Shown piece by piece: positions 45,906 through 55,087 of a DNA stretch of 64,000 nucleotides. Each line of letters opens with the position of its first letter. Position 1 is the first letter of the stretch. The position numbers and the translations under genes were made by a program. The DNA comes from Candidatus Cloacimonetes bacterium 4572_55 (lineage in GTDB: Bacteria; 4572-55). The DNA is taken from NCBI GenBank assembly GCA_002084765.1, contig NBMB01000019.1, forward strand, positions 9,526 to 73,525. The letters are read 5' to 3'. Below the pieces are notes generated by a model. The model ran no database searches, had not been told where the DNA came from, and saw only the letters and a program-made list of their open reading frames with translations.

Positions 45906-45966
45906 ATAACTCTTTCAATTACCAATTCTTAATCTGCGATAATCTGCGTAATCTGCGGACCAAACT
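45906..45966. repeat. Intergenic TAATCTGCG repeat, long form with three half-units
   Basis: AACTCTTTCAATTACCAATT, then TTAATCTGCGATAATCTGCG, TAATCTGCGG and ACCAAACTCCATA. The most complete copy of the family; it lies just after the DUF192 stop. Confidence 0.85.
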
Positions 45967-45977
45967 CCATACAAACA

Positions 45978-46454
45978 TCAGTAAACGGTTTTATAACGCT
46001 CCAGATCAAGTTTTACGCCGGAGATAATTCCATTTTTCTTAAACCACCCCCCATTCATCTCCAGCACGTATGCAACGCGATTCGATTTCGAGGGATAAGT
46101 CTTCAACTTTTGCGGCGACTTATTGAACGGTTCTTTTTTCATCTGAATAATTTCTGTGATCACGCCGTCCGGGTCAATATATGCCAGGTCAATATCAAAA
46201 TGGCAGTGATACATCCAGAAACTCTGTTGGGATGGTCGTGGGAAAACGAACAACATACCATGATTTTTTTCCAGAAAAATACGATCAGACAGCCCTTGTT
46301 TTCGCGCCTGTGGAGTATTAGCAATTTCGATACCGATCTCGATATCGCCCACTTTTAGAATATTTGGATTGTTCCGATTGCCGCAGCCATTTCCGCTGGT
46401 CAGGATGAATAGCCAAACGAAAAATAGGCTGAAAAAAGGCTTAGAATTCTTCAT
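45978..46454 (-). CDS. DUF192 family secreted protein
   Basis: 158 residues. An N-terminal signal-like segment (FFSLFFVWLFILTSGNGC) ends in Cys, possibly a lipoprotein, though the lipobox is poor. The DUF192 core follows: QGLSDRIFLEKNHGMLFVFP, FWMYHCHFDIDLAYID and VLEMNGGWF, a small beta-barrel of unknown function. ATG at 46454 is chosen because upstream residues overlap the comM gene. Last gene before the terminator at 45846. Confidence 0.85.
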   Translation of the reverse strand: MKNSKPFFSLFFVWLFILTSGNGCGNRNNPNILKVGDIEIGIEIANTPQARKQGLSDRIFLEKNHGMLFVFPRPSQQSFWMYHCHFDIDLAYIDPDGVITEIIQMKKEPFNKSPQKLKTYPSKSNRVAYVLEMNGGWFKKNGIISGVKLDLERYKTVY

Positions 46455-46479
46455 TTCCGATCCCATATTTTCAAACCTG

Positions 46480-48012
46480 CTATGCAGTTTGCCGATCCAA
46501 GGTCCGATATTGGATCGCTTCGCTAATATGCGAAGTTTTGATCTCGTCATTGTTCTCTAAGTCTGCGATGGTTCGAGCGACCTTCAGGATTCGGTCATAC
46601 GCCCTCGCGCTGAATCCGAACTTGTTGATCGCCATTTTCAGCAAGTTGAGGCAATTCTCGTCGATTTTACAATAGGTCTGAAGATGACGGGACTCCATCT
46701 GGGCGTTGTTGAACACATTATTTTGACCGGCAAATCGATCCTGTTGAATCCGTCGAGCCGCGTTGACACGCTCACGGATCATATCGGACGATTCTCCGGT
46801 CGGCTTTTTTGTCAACTCTTCAAAATTGACTGCTGGTGCTTCGATATGAATATCGATCCGATCCATAAGGGGACCGGAGATACGTGAGCGATAGTTCAAA
46901 ATCATGTTTGGCGAGCAGGTGCATTCGCTTTTTGGATCGCCAAAATAGCCGCAAGGACAGGGATTCATCGCGGTAGCCAGCATAAAATTTGCCGGATACG
47001 TCAATGATACCGAAGCTCGGGCAATAGTGACCCGCTTATCCTCCAGCGGCTGGCGCATGACTTCCAGCACATTGCGTCGAAATTCCGGCAACTCGTCTAA
47101 AAACAGCACCCCATGATTTGCCAGACTCACCTCTCCCGGTCGGGGGTAATGCCCGCCGCCGATCAAACCCGCGTCGCTGATCGTATGATGCGGCGAACGA
47201 AACGGGCGGGTTGCGATGAGAGACTTATCGCTGGATAAAAGACCGGCAACCGAATGGATTTTTGTGGTCTCCAACGCCTCATCCAGGCTCATAGCCGGCA
47301 AGATGGTGGCGATCCGTTTTGCCAACATCGTTTTTCCGGAACCCGGGGGACCGATCATGATGATATTATGTCCTCCAGACGCGGCGACTTCCAACGCTCT
47401 TTTGACATGCTGTTGACCCTTAACGTCCATAAAGTCGATCGGATAGGCAGCGGCCTCTTTGAAAATGGATTCAATATCCAATTTGAACGGCGTGTGTGAT
47501 CCGGGATCGTTGAGAAATTGCGCGGTATCTCGTAGCGTCTCGACCGGGATGACGTCCAACCCATCCACGAGACCAGCCTCTGCCGCGTTTTCTTTTGGCA
47601 AAACAATGCCTTTAAACCCGCTTTTTTTCCCACGCACCGCAATTGACAACGCGCCTTTAATCGGACGCAATCCGCCGTCTAAAGAAAGCTCGCCAAGGAT
47701 CAAGTAGTCGTTTAAAAATTCGGTTGAAATTTGCCGGGTCGAAGTCAAAAGACCGATAGCGACAGGCAGATCCAAAGACGACGCCTCTTTTTTAATATCC
47801 GCGGGCGCAAGGTTGATGGTGATATGGTGGCTCGGTATCTTCAATTTGCTATTTTTTATCGCTGGAAATATTCGATCTCGACTCTCCCGAACCGCTCCAG
47901 TCGGCAAACCGACAACGGAGTATGAAGGCAATCCAGAAGCGATATCGACCTCGACAATAATTTTGAAAGCGTCAATCCCTAAAGTCGCGCTTGAAAAAAC
48001 TCGGGTCAGCAT
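46480..48012 (-). CDS. comM: YifB/ComM family Mg-chelatase-like AAA+ ATPase
   Basis: 510 residues. N-terminal Lon-protease-like fold (about 1-165), AAA+ core with Walker A GPPGSGKTMLAKR (about 220-232), Walker B GVLFLDELPEF, a four-Cys zinc insertion (CPCGYFGDPKSECTC) and a C-terminal magnesium-chelatase-like helical domain. In Haemophilus and Vibrio ComM is a branch-migration helicase that aids natural transformation. It lies 27 bp after yraN and in the same operon as recJ, which fits DNA processing. Confidence 0.94.
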   Translation of the reverse strand: MLTRVFSSATLGIDAFKIIVEVDIASGLPSYSVVGLPTGAVRESRDRIFPAIKNSKLKIPSHHITINLAPADIKKEASSLDLPVAIGLLTSTRQISTEFLNDYLILGELSLDGGLRPIKGALSIAVRGKKSGFKGIVLPKENAAEAGLVDGLDVIPVETLRDTAQFLNDPGSHTPFKLDIESIFKEAAAYPIDFMDVKGQQHVKRALEVAASGGHNIIMIGPPGSGKTMLAKRIATILPAMSLDEALETTKIHSVAGLLSSDKSLIATRPFRSPHHTISDAGLIGGGHYPRPGEVSLANHGVLFLDELPEFRRNVLEVMRQPLEDKRVTIARASVSLTYPANFMLATAMNPCPCGYFGDPKSECTCSPNMILNYRSRISGPLMDRIDIHIEAPAVNFEELTKKPTGESSDMIRERVNAARRIQQDRFAGQNNVFNNAQMESRHLQTYCKIDENCLNLLKMAINKFGFSARAYDRILKVARTIADLENNDEIKTSHISEAIQYRTLDRQTA

Positions 48013-48039
48013 TTTTTGTTTTTTCTCCTTACCGTTTCT

Positions 48040-48468
48040 TTATCGTTGGTTAAAATGGTCAAAATCAGGTATATCATGCGATTCGACGATGAAAGCCGCT
48101 TGAAAATGCTCTATCAAAGGGTTCCGGCTATTGAGTTGAATGGCTATCACGTCGAAACGGCAATCGCAATCCAGCCGGTCGTGTTCGATCAAATACCGGT
48201 AAGCGCATCGGATTAAACGGCTTTTTTTCTTTGAGTCCACCGCGTCTTGCGGCAGACCAAAACGTGTTGTGGAACGGGCTTTTACCTCGACAAATACCAA
48301 AACGCCGCGATGGCCCATGATTAGATCAATCTCATCGCGACCCGCCCGGTAGTTTCGACGGATCAGACGAAATCCTTTTCCCGCGAGATAATCAAGAGCC
48401 ATTTTTTCCGCTCGATTTCCGATTTCCCTCGTAGAGATGGGCGTGGAGGTTGGATCAGAAATCGTCAT
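48040..48468 (-). CDS. yraN: YraN family (UPF0102) putative endonuclease-like protein
   Basis: 142 residues, restriction-endonuclease-like fold: TREIGNRAEKMALDYLAGKG, then the catalytic-type motif RNYRAGRDEIDLIM...VFVEVKAR (E, D, ExK). Nuclease activity is not established for the family. ATG at 48468 overlaps the recJ stop by 14 bases. It sits between recJ and comM, as is common. Confidence 0.92.
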   Translation of the reverse strand: MTISDPTSTPISTREIGNRAEKMALDYLAGKGFRLIRRNYRAGRDEIDLIMGHRGVLVFVEVKARSTTRFGLPQDAVDSKKKSRLIRCAYRYLIEHDRLDCDCRFDVIAIQLNSRNPLIEHFQAAFIVESHDIPDFDHFNQR

Positions 48469-50179
48469 AAAATTTGATACCTTTGATCCGCAGTTGGATC
48501 GTCTTCCTTCCCCGCCACTCGTTTTCATCCAGCACATAAGCCAAATTCAGACGGGGGCGTTCAAATTGCAATTGATCATAATATTGGTCAGCCATCCGAT
48601 ACGCTATTGCTTCGTGCGTTAGATTCTGTTTGCGCACTCGGAATTTCAGGTGATTGTTTCCCACGACCGTCGGGGACCCGACGATATTCATTCCTTTGGA
48701 AAGCAGAACCGGTCTCATATTTTCCGGTCCAAACGGCGCGAGTTTTTTCATATTTTTCATCAAATGATCATCAATTTCATCAGGGTTGATCTCACAATCG
48801 ATCCGAAGTTTAGGCGTTGTGTCTTCGGTTGAGAAATAAGCTCCAGCGACTTTTTCGAGAGCTTCTCGAAACAAGTTGATTTTGTCGGGATGTATCGTCA
48901 ATCCTGCAGCGTATTTATGACCGCCAAAACCATCCATATATTCCTCGCACTGTTTTAGCGCGTTGAACAGATGAAATCCTTCCACACTTCTCGCGGACCC
49001 CTTTCCGATCTTTTTTTTTGGATCAATAGAGATCATAACCGTCGGACGATGATATTTCTCCACGATCCGAGACGCGACAATACCGATCACGCCCTGATGC
49101 CAATTCTCCGACGCAAGCACGATTACCGATACGTTTTCCACGTCGACATCCTGCTCGATAATCCTGTACGCATCCTGAAAGGTTTCCTCGTCGATAGACC
49201 GTCGCCGCCGATTTTTTTCCTCCAGGGTCCTTGCAATATTCAGTGCCTGTTGGGGATTTTTGGTGGTAAAAAGGCGCACTGCCAATTGCGCGTCGCCCAG
49301 CCGACCCACAGCGTTGATTCTCGGTGCTATCACAAAGACCAGTTGACCGGTAGTCAACTGACGTCGCCTCAGCCCGGTGACATCCAGCAAAGCCTGAAGC
49401 CCAGGATTCACGCAATTTGCCAGTTGTTTGATACCGAATCGGGATAACACCCTGTTCTCATTGATCAAAGGCACAAGATCCGCGACAGTGCCCATTGCGA
49501 CCAGATCAAGGTAGGGAATTAAATCGCTTAATTTATAGCCCAATCGATAATAGACGCCCTGTACCAGTTTAAACGCCACACCGACTCCGGCAAGGAAATA
49601 GGCGGGATTATCCGGTGGCAAAGCCTTGGGATTGATGACGGCATAGGCGGCAATATCGACATTCTGAAACTCGTGATGATCCGTGACAATCGTATCGATT
49701 CCCATTTGATTGGCAAGATCTATCTCCTTTGCTGCAGTGATGCCGCAATCCACAGTTATCAGGAGTTTACAGCCTCGGTGCACCGCCGCTCCAACGCTCG
49801 TTTCGGATAAGCCGTACCCGCTGCTCAGACGATTTGGGATATAATAAGACACGACCGCTCCCAACTTCTGTAACGTCAGATAAAGCAACGAGGTCGAGGT
49901 GACTCCGTCCACATCGTAATCGCCGTGAATCATGATATGGTGGCTTCCATTTATGGCGGAAATGATTCGGTCGATCGCCTTTTCCATATCGGGGAAAATC
50001 GTGGGTTCTGTTAAATCGGTGAGTTGAGGGTTGAGAAATAAATTCGCTTGTTCTGGTGCTCCAGTATCTCGTTGCAAAAGAATTTTTGCAACGAGAAGTG
50101 AAACACCCAATTTTGCCGCTAAATGTGCGACTTGATCCGGAGGCGGATCCTCCGCGACAATCCATTTTTTTTGTATCAT
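48455..50179 (-). CDS. recJ: Single-stranded-DNA-specific exonuclease RecJ
   Basis: 574 residues. DHH/DHHA1 phosphoesterase: HGDYDVDGVTSTSLLY, TVDCGIT, VTDHHEF (the DHH motif) and GFGGHKYAAG, with an OB-like C-terminal part. It degrades single strands 5' to 3' in recombination and mismatch repair. The start ATG at 50179 has only a weak ribosome site. rnpB lies 49 bp upstream on the same strand, so they may be cotranscribed. Confidence 0.95.
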   Translation of the reverse strand: MIQKKWIVAEDPPPDQVAHLAAKLGVSLLVAKILLQRDTGAPEQANLFLNPQLTDLTEPTIFPDMEKAIDRIISAINGSHHIMIHGDYDVDGVTSTSLLYLTLQKLGAVVSYYIPNRLSSGYGLSETSVGAAVHRGCKLLITVDCGITAAKEIDLANQMGIDTIVTDHHEFQNVDIAAYAVINPKALPPDNPAYFLAGVGVAFKLVQGVYYRLGYKLSDLIPYLDLVAMGTVADLVPLINENRVLSRFGIKQLANCVNPGLQALLDVTGLRRRQLTTGQLVFVIAPRINAVGRLGDAQLAVRLFTTKNPQQALNIARTLEEKNRRRRSIDEETFQDAYRIIEQDVDVENVSVIVLASENWHQGVIGIVASRIVEKYHRPTVMISIDPKKKIGKGSARSVEGFHLFNALKQCEEYMDGFGGHKYAAGLTIHPDKINLFREALEKVAGAYFSTEDTTPKLRIDCEINPDEIDDHLMKNMKKLAPFGPENMRPVLLSKGMNIVGSPTVVGNNHLKFRVRKQNLTHEAIAYRMADQYYDQLQFERPRLNLAYVLDENEWRGRKTIQLRIKGIKFYDDF

Positions 50180-50228
50180 GAATTAAACATCCCGTTTTTT
50201 GGAGGGCGGATGAGGGATGACGGGTGTG

Positions 50229-50655
50229 GAAGCAGTTCATAAGCCGAGTTCTGTTATCCCCGAAAAAATTCGGAAGACAGACGGTCATTTATCTGGGAAA
50301 CGGATTGCTCCGTTCCTCAAGCGACCTAACCCGGGAATTTCAAGCGGATCACTTGCGCGCGATATAGCGCAATTCCCCTATTTGGTCTTGCTCCGGATGG
50401 GGCTTACCATGCCGTCTCGGTCACCCGAAACGCGGCGCGCTCTCACCGCGCCTTTTCACCCTTACTTGAGTACAGGCACATGCCGCGCAGGTAGATATGT
50501 TCTTGAAACACATCAAAAAACTGCTCCCCAAGCGGTATCTTTTCTGTGGTGCTCTCCATAGAATCGCTTCTTCTCTGCGTTACAGAGCATCCTATCCTGC
50601 GGAGCTCGGACTTTCCTCAAATGAATAAATCATTTGCGACCGCCAGACCTACTTC
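50229..50655 (-). ncRNA. rnpB: RNase P RNA, bacterial class A
   Basis: Read on the minus strand, about 427 nt. Conserved blocks in order: GAGGAAAGTCCGAGCTCC (P4/CR I), CCACAGAAAAGATACC, GGTGAAAAGGCGCGG and GGTGAGAGCGC, GGTAAGCCCCATCCGGAGC with GACCAAATAGG, AATGACCG, and ACAGAACTCGGCTTATGAAC (CR V). P1 pairs GAAGTAGGTC at the 5' end (50655) with GAACTGCTTC at the 3' end, one mismatch, which sets the ends. It matures tRNA 5' ends. Ends could shift by a few bases. Confidence 0.96.
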
Positions 50656-50999
50656 AACATCTTTTTTAAACGCCTACATAAATATATCCTTATACGTCGT
50701 TTTTTATCTAATATAAACGCCCGCGTCATCCCACATCCCACACACTATTTTATAAATAATCATATTATTTTACATATTACTGGGTCTTTCTGTCATTCAT
50801 CTGTCACTTGTCAAAAATAAAAAATATGTATAAAATGCGCGGAATTAAAATTTTTTTGCTGATAAACCTCACAGATCTCGAAAACCTGTGAGGTTTAGAT
50901 TCGCAATTTATATAACGCAGGTAACTGATATGCGTATTATCTTTGGGGATTACATGCTATATTTTCGCAAAGAATCAGACTGTCAGAAACTCGATAGGC
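50656..50999. other. Noncoding stretch with AAACCTCACAG palindrome
   Basis: AT-rich. An 11-bp inverted repeat AAACCTCACAG/CTGTGAGGTTT lies at 50864-50896 and may end the minus-strand zinc-ribbon gene transcript. No gene seen. The rnpB promoter should be here but I cannot place it. Confidence 0.6.
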
Positions 51000-51722
51000 T
51001 CAAACAAAGCCGCCGATTTCTTTAGGCCAATAAAGCATTCGACCGCATCCTTCACAGATGACCAGGCGTTCTCTCTGACGAGCTACATTGATCTCTTGAG
51101 GCGGAAGCGCGCGGAAACAGCCGCTGCACGCGTTCTTTTTGATCGGCACCACAACTGGCGTCCGTCTCGAGTGCCAGATTCTGTTATAACGGCTCAGTAA
51201 GTTCGGGCGGACATTGATCATTACTTTCTTACGACCTTTATATTGCTTTTCCAGCCGGTCATCCAACGAGTCATACTCGCCTTGAAGCTTGGAAACGTTC
51301 TTTTTTATTTCCTTGGAGCTTTCGTTGAATTCCTTTTCCAACTCGGCAATTTTGCTGGCTTTCGCCTCTATTTTATCCATAATGCCGAGTATTTCATCTT
51401 CCAACCGGGCGGCTTTTCTTTTTTCCGAATCAATTTCGTGCTGTAACGCCGTATATTCACGAGCCGTATTGACCTCTAATAACTGAGTTTCATAAGCGGT
51501 TCGAGAATTCTCCGAAACGGATAACTCCATCTCTAAGCTCCGTTTTTCTTTTTGCATCGTGTTCAGCTCTTCTCGCTCATAATCAATTTTCTCTTTCATA
51601 TTTTCGACTTGATCGTTATATTCGGAAATCAATTGAGGTAGCTTGTCGCGAGCCTCTTCGCTTTTCCGAATTTGATTATCCACGTCTTGCAAATCCAATA
51701 AAGTTTGTAGAAGTTCAGTCAT
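51000..51722 (-). CDS. Coiled-coil protein with C4 zinc ribbon (COG1579 type)
   Basis: 240 residues. The first 170 are a long antiparallel coiled coil rich in Glu and Lys; a C-terminal zinc ribbon has CSGCFRALPP and CEGCGRMLYWP (four Cys). This is the widespread COG1579/CT398 layout, whose members bind RNA polymerase or flagellar/secretion factors in some bacteria; function here unknown. ATG at 51722 has AGAGGGG seven bases upstream and is preferred to 51752. Confidence 0.88.
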   Translation of the reverse strand: MTELLQTLLDLQDVDNQIRKSEEARDKLPQLISEYNDQVENMKEKIDYEREELNTMQKEKRSLEMELSVSENSRTAYETQLLEVNTAREYTALQHEIDSEKRKAARLEDEILGIMDKIEAKASKIAELEKEFNESSKEIKKNVSKLQGEYDSLDDRLEKQYKGRKKVMINVRPNLLSRYNRIWHSRRTPVVVPIKKNACSGCFRALPPQEINVARQRERLVICEGCGRMLYWPKEIGGFV

Positions 51723-51873
51723 TATAAATCCCCTCTTAACTCTTAGTATCAAGAATAAATGAGCGTTGAAAACAATAGACTTATTTCAATCCAAGTCTAA
51801 TGAAAGTGGATTGAGGCGACATGAGCGGTTCAAATGATTCCCTTAGTTCAGATTGAATCGGCGATCTCGAATA

Positions 51874-51906
51874 AAAAAAGAGTGTATCTAAGATACACTC
51901 TTTTTA
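51874..51906. terminator. Bidirectional terminator between tRNAs and zinc-ribbon gene
   Basis: Stem GAGTGTATC/GATACACTC with TAA loop at 51880-51900, flanked by seven A on the left and five T on the right. Ends the minus-strand tRNA transcript and could act on either strand. Confidence 0.75.
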
Positions 51907-52155
51907 CTTTATCTTTGTCTATCAAATACTTAAGATTCCTATCGGACACGCTGTATTCTTCTCTTTAATTAGAATCATAAAAAACCATAGAAAATTTAGG
52001 CGTATTTCAGAATTGCCTAAAAGTATATAGCAGTTCAGAAGCGTATATTTTTTGTGCAATCGTAACTATAGGCTTTTGGCGATTTCTGCATAAGATAAAA
52101 TATACGTCAAGTTTGAACTATTAATTGCTGTTGAGATGTGCTGGGAAGATAAAAA

Positions 52156-52231
52156 TGGTGGGCGAAACAGGGGTTGAACCTGCGACCTCTGGTCTGTGAC
52201 ACCAGCGCTCTCCCAACTGAGCTATTCGCCC
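52156..52231 (-). tRNA. tRNA-Val (anticodon CAC)
   Basis: 76 bases with encoded CCA. Acceptor GGGCGAA/TTCGCCC, D arm GCTCAGTTGGGAGAGC, anticodon arm CTGGT-GTCACAG-ACCAG (anticodon CAC, U33 present), T arm GCAGG-TTCAACC-CCTGT. The body resembles other bacterial valine tRNAs. G at positions 32 and 38 of the loop is unusual. Confidence 0.85.
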
Positions 52232-52262
52232 ATCATTATATTCTATCTTGCTATGTTCTTGT

Positions 52263-52339
52263 TGGTGGACCCACCTGGACTCGAACCAGGGACCATCCGG
52301 TTATGAGCCGGAGGCTCTAACCAACTGAGCTATAGGTCC
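52263..52339 (-). tRNA. tRNA with CAU anticodon, tRNA-Ile2 or elongator tRNA-Met
   Basis: 77 bases with encoded CCA. Acceptor GGACCTA, anticodon arm TCCGG-CTCATAA-CCGGA, T loop TTCGAGT. Not an initiator (no CA1 mismatch, no GGG/CCC anticodon stem). The body resembles CAU-anticodon isoleucine tRNAs that need TilS lysidine modification, but Met cannot be excluded. Cotranscribed with tRNA-Val. Confidence 0.9.
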
Positions 52340-52391
52340 ACATAGAAAAAATAGAAAAATAGCAAAAACGTCGCGCCAATCGACAAAAAAT

Positions 52392-52420
52392 AAGATACCA
52401 AATTTCAATTAAGAAGTCAA
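52392..52420 (-). promoter_or_regulatory. Sigma-70-like promoter for the two tRNAs
   Basis: Minus strand: TTGACT (52420-52415), 17-base spacer, TATCTT (52397-52392). About 50 bases before the first tRNA. Confidence 0.6.
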
Positions 52421-52732
52421 GTATTTTTTGATATTATTGCAAGAGAATTTTTCTATCGGGAATCAAAATGTACTAGATAACCCATTCTAAAATATAAACT
52501 AAAATGAAAAACCATCGGCATCGATTTTTTTTTTTTTCGTTTCGGACGATAGCGTCCCAAGTCCCTTATCGAGCTTATATCGAATTTGTATCGGAATTGA
52601 ACAATTTAGAGCCATGTGGGATTCATGAATTTTGTGTTCCTTCTTAATGTAATTTATGAAGTGTTTGCGGTAACTTCCTATAGTAAAAGAAAAAAGAAAA
52701 CAAATTTTTTTTTATTTCTTATAAAATTTTTC

Positions 52733-52761
52733 TTGACAAACGTATCTATCTTTGTTAGAAT
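52733..52761 (+). promoter_or_regulatory. Sigma-70-like promoter for the PorV-OmpA operon
   Basis: TTGACA at 52733-52738, 17-base spacer, TAGAAT at 52756-52761. Transcription would begin near 52768, leaving a leader of about 195 bases. A run of 13 T lies at 52525-52537 in the same gap. No riboswitch recognised in the leader. Confidence 0.7.
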
Positions 52762-52963
52762 AGCCCTTAAAGTAATTTGTTAAGAGAATCTAATAACATG
52801 CAGAAAGATAAGAAGTTTCGAGGATTTTTTAGAATTATATGAGAATTATAGAAAAATTTTGAAACTGACTAAAGATGTTAGATATGGAATCATACTCGCT
52901 AAAAGACACCTTTGGATGCGGTCTGCGGATGCGGCTGGCGTCCTGATGAGGAGGTTTTTACTG

Positions 52964-55006
52964 ATGAAACATCACACACTTCCGTCTGGAAAGATATTAG
53001 CGGCAATCGCGGTGATAATTATTCTGCTTGCTGGGAGTTCAACCGTGCAAGCAGGCTTTGAGGATTTAGACGCGGGCGCTCGATCAATGGGCATGGGCGG
53101 CGCGTTTATCGGTTTGTCGGACGATGCCAGTGCTTTGTTGTATAATCCAGCCGGTATTGCCACTATCCAACGGCTCGATCTGTTGGTCAACTATTCTTCG
53201 TTATTCGGCGGGCTGACTGCCGGCAGTATATATAATGGCTATGTTGGTCTTGTCTTACCCACAGAGTCGATTGGAAGCTTTGGCGTCGGATTCTATCAAC
53301 GAGGAGCGGGTCTGTCGTCAAAGACTTTTTACTCGGAGAGCGTTGTCGCTCTGGGGTATGCTAACAGAGTGGATAAGTTCAGTTTCGGGTTTACAGCCAA
53401 AATTCTGATGCTCTCTTGGAATGAGGATTTTTTTGACCCTACTGTCCAGAACTATTTAACCGACAGCAAGAAAAGCAGTCTTGACATCGACGCTGGCGTG
53501 ATGTATCAACCTTTTGAGAATTTATCCCTGGGGCTGGCGGTAGAGAATGTGATTGCAAGCGATATGACGATTCATACCGATTCTGAGCACAAACTGGATA
53601 GAGTCGTGAAACCGGGCGTGGCATTCAAGATCGGGGAGCCTCTGAGTCCCTACACACAGAGGCGACCAGCGACGATTGTCGCGGATATTTCTTATAAAAT
53701 TCGAGATCAGAGAGACCCAGTCTCCCGTATCCATCTCGGTGCTGAGGGCTGGCTTTTTCGGGACGGTATTTTTGCTCTGCGCGGAGGTTACACCACTGGC
53801 GACGAGGAGTATCAACGTCTTACTTTTGGGACCAGCGTCCGATTCACGCCGATTCACCCTGGTCTTCAGTTGGATTATGGCTATCAGGTTCAATCGGGTA
53901 ATATCGAAGAAGTCAACACCCATCGGTTTGCCCTCCGTTTCAATAACGTGCCAGTTATTAGAAAATTAGACCCTGACAAAATTGGCTTGTCATTGGTTGC
54001 GGATCCGGGAATGTTTTCTCCCAATATGGACGGGCGTATGGACGTGACGGCGTTGCGTCCGATCACTCCCAAAGGATTGGATAGCGAGAGTTGGAAAGTT
54101 CAACTTTTTATCAAAAATACTGGTGCTCCGGTCCGCGCTTTCATGGGCCAGGGCGAAGCTCCGGAAGAGCTGAGCTGGCGCGGTAAAGACGACAACGGCA
54201 TGCCTTTGCCAGATGATAGGTATATCGGCGTATACGAAGCCGCTACTTTGTATGAAGGTGTTTTTAAGTCTGCCAATACCGAGATCACACTGGATACCAC
54301 CCCACCGGAAGTTTTTATCCAGGCGGACCCGCAAACTTTTATGCCCCTGAACGAGGACGGGAGTCTGCCAAACGCGACGACTTTTCGTCTGAGCGCAAAT
54401 GACGCGCTGAGCGGCACAGAGGCTTGGAGCCTTTATATTCGGAAGAAGGAATCGAATGAGAATTTCCGCACCATTACGGGACGGGGCGCGCCGCAGGACA
54501 ATGTGATCTGGGATGGTACCGACGATAATGGCATGATCAATCATGAGGGCGGTTCTTATATTTATGTCTTGGAGGCGGTGGATTTGGTCGGAAACCGCGC
54601 CTGGACTGAGCCGAATTATGTCTATACGTCAACCAGCGTGCGAGCGGGTCCGGATGAAGGAACCTTGCAAATGGTTCACGAAAAGATCTTTTTTGATCTT
54701 GATAAAGCGACCATTCGTCCGGAATCCTATTCAATTTTGGATCGAGTGGTGCGAGAATTGGAAAAGTTTACCGAGTATTCGCTTGTGATCAGCGCGCATA
54801 CATGCAACCTGGGTTCCGACGAGTATAACCAAGAATTGTCGCAGCGCAGAGCCGTGAGTGTGATGGAGTATCTCAAGGCAAAAGACGCAATCCAACGGGT
54901 AGCCGACGTAAAAGGCTATGGAGAGAGTCGCCCCATTGAGAGTAACGACACTGAGGCTGGGCGCGAGAAGAATCGTCGGGTGGAACTGGTACTCGTTCCC
55001 CGTTAG
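52964..55006 (+). CDS. PorV-like outer-membrane barrel fused to FlgD-like and OmpA domains
   Basis: 680 residues. Signal peptide about 1-30. Residues about 32-325 match the PorV/PorQ (UPF0164) barrel: DAGARSMGMGGAFIGLSDDA and ALLYNPAGIATI at its start. Then come two Ig-like FlgD-type modules (about 340-545; WRGKDDNGMPLPDDRY, WDGTDDNGMINHEGG), and an OmpA C-terminal peptidoglycan-binding domain (about 565-680; IFFDLDKATIRPESY, LSQRRAVSVMEYL, GREKNRRVEL). I chose ATG at 52964: GAGGAGG precedes it at nine bases and the signal peptide begins there; the frame is open upstream to 52859 but without support. Probably anchors or receives T9SS-like cargo. Strong promoter 230 bases upstream. Confidence 0.85.
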   Translation: MKHHTLPSGKILAAIAVIIILLAGSSTVQAGFEDLDAGARSMGMGGAFIGLSDDASALLYNPAGIATIQRLDLLVNYSSLFGGLTAGSIYNGYVGLVLPTESIGSFGVGFYQRGAGLSSKTFYSESVVALGYANRVDKFSFGFTAKILMLSWNEDFFDPTVQNYLTDSKKSSLDIDAGVMYQPFENLSLGLAVENVIASDMTIHTDSEHKLDRVVKPGVAFKIGEPLSPYTQRRPATIVADISYKIRDQRDPVSRIHLGAEGWLFRDGIFALRGGYTTGDEEYQRLTFGTSVRFTPIHPGLQLDYGYQVQSGNIEEVNTHRFALRFNNVPVIRKLDPDKIGLSLVADPGMFSPNMDGRMDVTALRPITPKGLDSESWKVQLFIKNTGAPVRAFMGQGEAPEELSWRGKDDNGMPLPDDRYIGVYEAATLYEGVFKSANTEITLDTTPPEVFIQADPQTFMPLNEDGSLPNATTFRLSANDALSGTEAWSLYIRKKESNENFRTITGRGAPQDNVIWDGTDDNGMINHEGGSYIYVLEAVDLVGNRAWTEPNYVYTSTSVRAGPDEGTLQMVHEKIFFDLDKATIRPESYSILDRVVRELEKFTEYSLVISAHTCNLGSDEYNQELSQRRAVSVMEYLKAKDAIQRVADVKGYGESRPIESNDTEAGREKNRRVELVLVPR

Positions 55007-55087
55007 AACGTCGTCTGCGTAAATCCGATTTCGATTTATTGAGGAAATAATTGTTGTATCTCTTCGAGACAAAGAGGAGGAGAATAG

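Noticed and set aside
50217-50561. Reading frame of 114 codons
   Set aside because: It lies entirely within the RNase P RNA gene and its flank on the other strand.
52768-52963. Riboswitch in the 195-base leader of the PorV-OmpA gene
   Set aside because: No conserved core of a known class could be recognised; a covariance-model search would decide.
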